From assembly GCA_031268615.1 (NCBI GenBank), contig JAIRWZ010000009.1:1-7187 (forward strand): 7,187 nucleotides of DNA, in the 5' to 3' direction. Origin of the DNA: Actinomycetes bacterium. GTDB lineage: Bacteria; Actinomycetota; Coriobacteriia; WRKU01; WQUG01. The position numbers and the translations under genes were made by a program. The notes beneath the pieces were generated by a model. The model saw nothing but the letters and a program-made list of their open reading frames with translations. It was not told where the DNA came from and did not search any database. This document shows, one piece after another, positions 5,425 through 7,187 of the stretch (positions within the stretch are counted from its first letter, which is position 1; every line of letters starts with the position of its first letter).

Positions 5425-6147
5425 TTACGGCGCCGATACCTGTCGCTCACCCCCGCTGAACTTGTAGCCCAGACCGTAGATGGTTCGGACGTAGCGCGGG
5501 TGGCGGGGGTCATCTTCCACTTTGGCGCGCAGGTTCTTAATGTGGCTGTCAATGGCGCGGTCATAGCCATCAAAGTCCGCACCGATTGCCGCGTCTATCA
5601 GCTCATCGCGACTATAGATACGTCCAGGGTGCGCAGCCAACACAGACAGCAGCAGGTATTCTGTGCGCGTCAACGGCAGCTCCCGCTCGCCTTTCGCGAC
5701 CCTGCGCGCCCGAAAGTCGATACTCAAACCTCCGGGATAGTTTTGGCGCACCGCCAGAGCTGCGCCACTACCCTCGCGACTGCGACGCAGGACAGCCTCA
5801 ATGCGGGCAGCCAGCAGTTTCAGACTAAAAGGCTTAGTCAGATAGTCATCGGCGCCCAAGCGCAAGCCGTCCAATTGCTCGGCCTCCGAAACCTTAGCGG
5901 TCAGCATGATGATGGGAACACGACTGCGGCGGCGAATGGTCGCGGCGACATCTTCGCCACTGACCTTCGGCAACATCAAATCCAGCACCAACAAGTCGGG
6001 ACGTCGCTCCTGCCACGCATTCAGAGCTTCACGTCCATCGGCAGCAACAATGACCTCATACCCAACGCTGCGCAGATAGTCAGCAACCAAGGTACGCAAC
6101 GACGCCTCGTCATCGACAACCAGAACAGTAACTTTCGCCTTAGGCAA
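5425..6147 (-). CDS. OmpR/PhoB-family response regulator (CopR-like)
   Basis: This DNA-binding response regulator of 240 residues should be phosphorylated by the adjacent kinase. Its receiver domain (about 5-120) has acidic pocket Asp12-Asp13, phospho-acceptor Asp56 in LLVLDLMLP, Thr83 in MLTAK and Lys105 in TKPF. The winged-helix domain (about 138-232) has DRAIDSHIKNLRAKVE (196-211) as recognition helix and the YGLGYKF end. Length is typical. The start is not certain: no ATG or GTG suits. TTG at 6147 gives a normal N-terminus (MPKAKVTVLVVDDE) and overlaps the copZ stop by 8 bases, which suggests translational coupling; a TTG at 6192 would add 15 residues inside copZ. A copper-efflux target is inferred from context, as the protein sequence does not show it. 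Confidence 0.92.
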   Translation of the reverse strand: MPKAKVTVLVVDDEASLRTLVADYLRSVGYEVIVAADGREALNAWQERRPDLLVLDLMLPKVSGEDVAATIRRRSRVPIIMLTAKVSEAEQLDGLRLGADDYLTKPFSLKLLAARIEAVLRRSREGSGAALAVRQNYPGGLSIDFRARRVAKGERELPLTRTEYLLLSVLAAHPGRIYSRDELIDAAIGADFDGYDRAIDSHIKNLRAKVEDDPRHPRYVRTIYGLGYKFSGGERQVSAP

Positions 6148-6349
6148 GAACTTCGTAGCCCGTCTCTGCAATCGCTGCCCGTATCTGGTCAACCGACACC
6201 TGAGCAGGCTCGTACTTGACCAGCACTTCTTTCTTTTTCAGACTGGCCTTTGCCTTTTTAATGCCCGGCAACTTGCGGATAGTCGTATTTATATGACTTT
6301 CGCAATGCGCGCAGGTCATGCCATCTACGCCGATTATTACTTTTTCCAT
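6140..6349 (-). CDS. copZ: CopZ-like copper chaperone (heavy-metal-associated domain)
   Basis: This 69-residue cytoplasmic protein is a single HMA domain. It carries the Cu(I)-binding MTCAHC motif at 11-16, with Cys13 and Cys16 as ligands, and ends in the usual ETGYEV strand. Length is normal for CopZ. In known systems CopZ passes Cu(I) to the CopA efflux ATPase, whose gene end lies two genes upstream here. The ATG at 6349 follows AAAGGTG at good spacing. It starts 36 bases after the lipoprotein gene and its stop overlaps the response regulator start, so it belongs to the same transcript. A Lys-rich stretch (SLKKKEV) lies near the middle. Mercury or another soft metal is possible, but the CopA neighbour favours copper. 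Confidence 0.93.
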   Translation of the reverse strand: MEKVIIGVDGMTCAHCESHINTTIRKLPGIKKAKASLKKKEVLVKYEPAQVSVDQIRAAIAETGYEVLA

Positions 6350-6385
6350 AATTGCACCTTTCCACTCTCTCTACCGCACCCTAAA

Positions 6386-7057
6386 CTACTGCACATCAAA
6401 TATCTTCAACAACTTTTCTGTTTCTTTCATCGCACCGCTCATGTCCATCGTTTCTACCATGGACAGCTTCCACCCGTCAATATGTTCCACATCTACCCCA
6501 CTGGCACGAAACGGCTCAGGATTCAGCGCAAACACCATATCCGCCTCATTAGTCGCCATATCCTGCGCAAACTCAAAGGCATTGCCGTTGTCCAAATCAA
6601 TCCCAAAATGGTCCATCGCCGCGTGATGGCCAATACGTTCAGGCGTCTGGCGGACAATGGTGCGGTAAGCGTCCTTTATATCAGCCGCAGACGACAGATT
6701 ACCCCCCGACGAATCCACCATATCCATCGCCATAACCTGAATAAAACGTCCATCCACTACCTCGTAGCTGGACTCCAGCTCATCTATCTGCAATCCGGCG
6801 TCAATAAAGGGGGCGGCATCGACCACCACGACAATCGGTTCCGACGGCTCAATCGGCAGTTTCAGAGCGGCTTGTCCATCCGGCGCTTCCAGAGTCCAAT
6901 AGGTATCGACCTGGTCAACCTCTTCCGGCATTGCCGCCAATACCGCAGCAAAGGAATCCACAGAACGATTGCCGATGATATCGGTCGCCTGACAACCCAC
7001 CACAAGCCCCACCAGCGCTAATGCCATTATAAAAGTTACAGAGCGCTTCACCCTCAT
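6386..7057 (-). CDS. Predicted lipoprotein with an internal duplication, unknown function, in copper operon
   Basis: I do not recognise this 223-residue protein. It starts with a basic N-terminus and a hydrophobic segment ending in the lipobox VVGC, so Cys22 would be lipidated and the rest lies outside the membrane. The mature part is acidic. Two segments resemble each other: about 54-113 and 150-206. Each has an aromatic residue then L/I..DG.A..L/F, later PF..AG or PF..SG followed by an alternating acidic/hydrophobic run, and a Gly then a strand ending in MDM (111-113 and 204-206). Further Met and His residues (HHAAMDH, 144-150) might bind metal. The start is ATG 7057, not an earlier in-frame TTG at 7069, because GAGGGAGG lies just before 7057. 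The gene lies 86 bases after copA and before copZ, so a role in extracytoplasmic copper handling or in signalling to the kinase is plausible but inferred. Confidence 0.8.
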   Translation of the reverse strand: MRVKRSVTFIMALALVGLVVGCQATDIIGNRSVDSFAAVLAAMPEEVDQVDTYWTLEAPDGQAALKLPIEPSEPIVVVVDAAPFIDAGLQIDELESSYEVVDGRFIQVMAMDMVDSSGGNLSSAADIKDAYRTIVRQTPERIGHHAAMDHFGIDLDNGNAFEFAQDMATNEADMVFALNPEPFRASGVDVEHIDGWKLSMVETMDMSGAMKETEKLLKIFDVQ

Positions 7058-7061
7058 TTCC

Positions 7062-7089
7062 TCCCTCAATTCTCAATCCTCAATCCTCA
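7062..7089 (-). repeat. Four-unit heptamer repeat at the lipoprotein gene's ribosome-binding region
   Basis: Read on the - strand, the bases are TGAGGAT, TGAGGAT, TGAGAAT and TGAGGGA, followed by GGAA and the ATG at 7057. Most units contain a GAGG that could serve as a Shine-Dalgarno site, so the ribosome-binding region is repeated. Slippage would change the number of such sites, although the start codon itself would stay put. Confidence 0.65.
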
Positions 7090-7090
7090 T

Positions 7091-7106
7091 TGCCACTTGA
7101 GCGGCA
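7091..7106 (-). repeat. Small hairpin between copA and the lipoprotein gene
   Basis: TGCCGC and GTGGCA form a 6-bp stem (one G-U wobble) with a TCAA loop on the - strand, directly before the heptamer repeat. No T-run follows, so it is not a terminator. It may affect mRNA stability or the relative expression of copA and the downstream genes. Confidence 0.4.
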
Positions 7107-7143
7107 GACATACAATGCCCGTCCTACGACGCCCTTACCATGC

Positions 7144-7187
7144 TCATGCCGCCGGGCGGAAACGCTTCAGCCGCAGAGCATTCGACA
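7144..7187 (-). CDS. copA: C-terminal end of a CopA-like copper-translocating P-type ATPase (partial)
   Basis: Only the last 13 codons and a TGA stop are inside the window; the gene continues beyond base 7187. They read SNALRLKRFRPAA. SNALRL followed by basic residues and a short tail is the characteristic end of P1B-type copper ATPases, in the last transmembrane helix. The downstream copZ and two-component genes support copper export. The identification rests on a short tail, but the frame, stop position and context all agree. The zinc/cadmium type is less likely given that tail and CopZ. Confidence 0.8.
   Translation of the reverse strand, partial: SNALRLKRFRPAA

Noticed and set aside
6140..6192. 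Programmed frameshift fusing copZ to the response regulator
   Set aside because: No slippery heptamer or downstream structure is seen, and both proteins are complete on their own.
5500..6219. A 239-codon open frame on the + strand opposite the response regulator
   Set aside because: The composition is that of an antisense frame, and the - strand protein is a complete response regulator.
6293..7021. A 242-codon open frame on the + strand opposite the lipoprotein and copZ genes
   Set aside because: It is rich in His, Arg and Ile with no domain, while the - strand has a lipobox protein with a ribosome site and operon context.

Overview
This window carries two metal-homeostasis gene sets that face each other. 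The left half (about 60-3420, + strand) is a nickel-uptake locus of the ECF (energy-coupling factor) type. It holds a NikM/CbiM substrate-binding membrane protein fused to a C-terminal PDGLE (NikN-like) domain, the nickel regulator NikR, the transmembrane coupling protein NikQ/CbiQ and the ATPase NikO/CbiO. The right half (about 3840-7187, - strand) is a copper-type operon. Read in its own direction, it has the last codons of a CopA-like copper P-type ATPase, an unrecognised lipoprotein, a CopZ-like copper chaperone, an OmpR-family response regulator and a membrane histidine kinase. A 65-residue gene of unknown function (3443-3640, - strand) lies between the halves and converges on nikO.

How the genes work together. 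NikM binds Ni(II), NikQ couples it to NikO, and NikO hydrolyses ATP to drive import. NikR keeps all of its usual high-affinity nickel ligands and should repress the locus when nickel is sufficient. A 14-bp inverted repeat lies over the apparent nikR promoter, and related GTGYTA-type half-sites lie over the apparent nikMN promoter. In the copper half, CopZ would deliver Cu(I) to CopA for export, and the two-component pair would sense metal or envelope stress. The kinase's extracytoplasmic loop has a Met/His/Cys-rich stretch that suits this. The lipoprotein between copA and copZ appears to be a tandem duplication of one roughly 60-residue module, each copy ending in a Met-Asp-Met motif. It is the least explained gene here.

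Organism. The DNA is moderately GC-rich, with GGAGG-type ribosome sites, GTG and TTG starts and sigma-A-like promoters. Together with NikR-regulated nickel uptake, this suggests an anaerobic, possibly Gram-positive-type bacterium (for example of the Coriobacteriia or Clostridia kind). This placement is weak. The first ~60 bases are C-rich low-complexity sequence and could be a real GC-rich spacer or poor contig-end sequence.

There is no RNA gene, CRISPR array, insertion sequence or phage gene that I can support, and no gene-free stretch over 300 bases. I see no complete novel system. The best leads are the duplicated lipoprotein with its heptamer-repeat ribosome-binding region, the unusual geometry of the presumed NikR operators, the glycine/serine insert in the kinase, and the small orphan gene.
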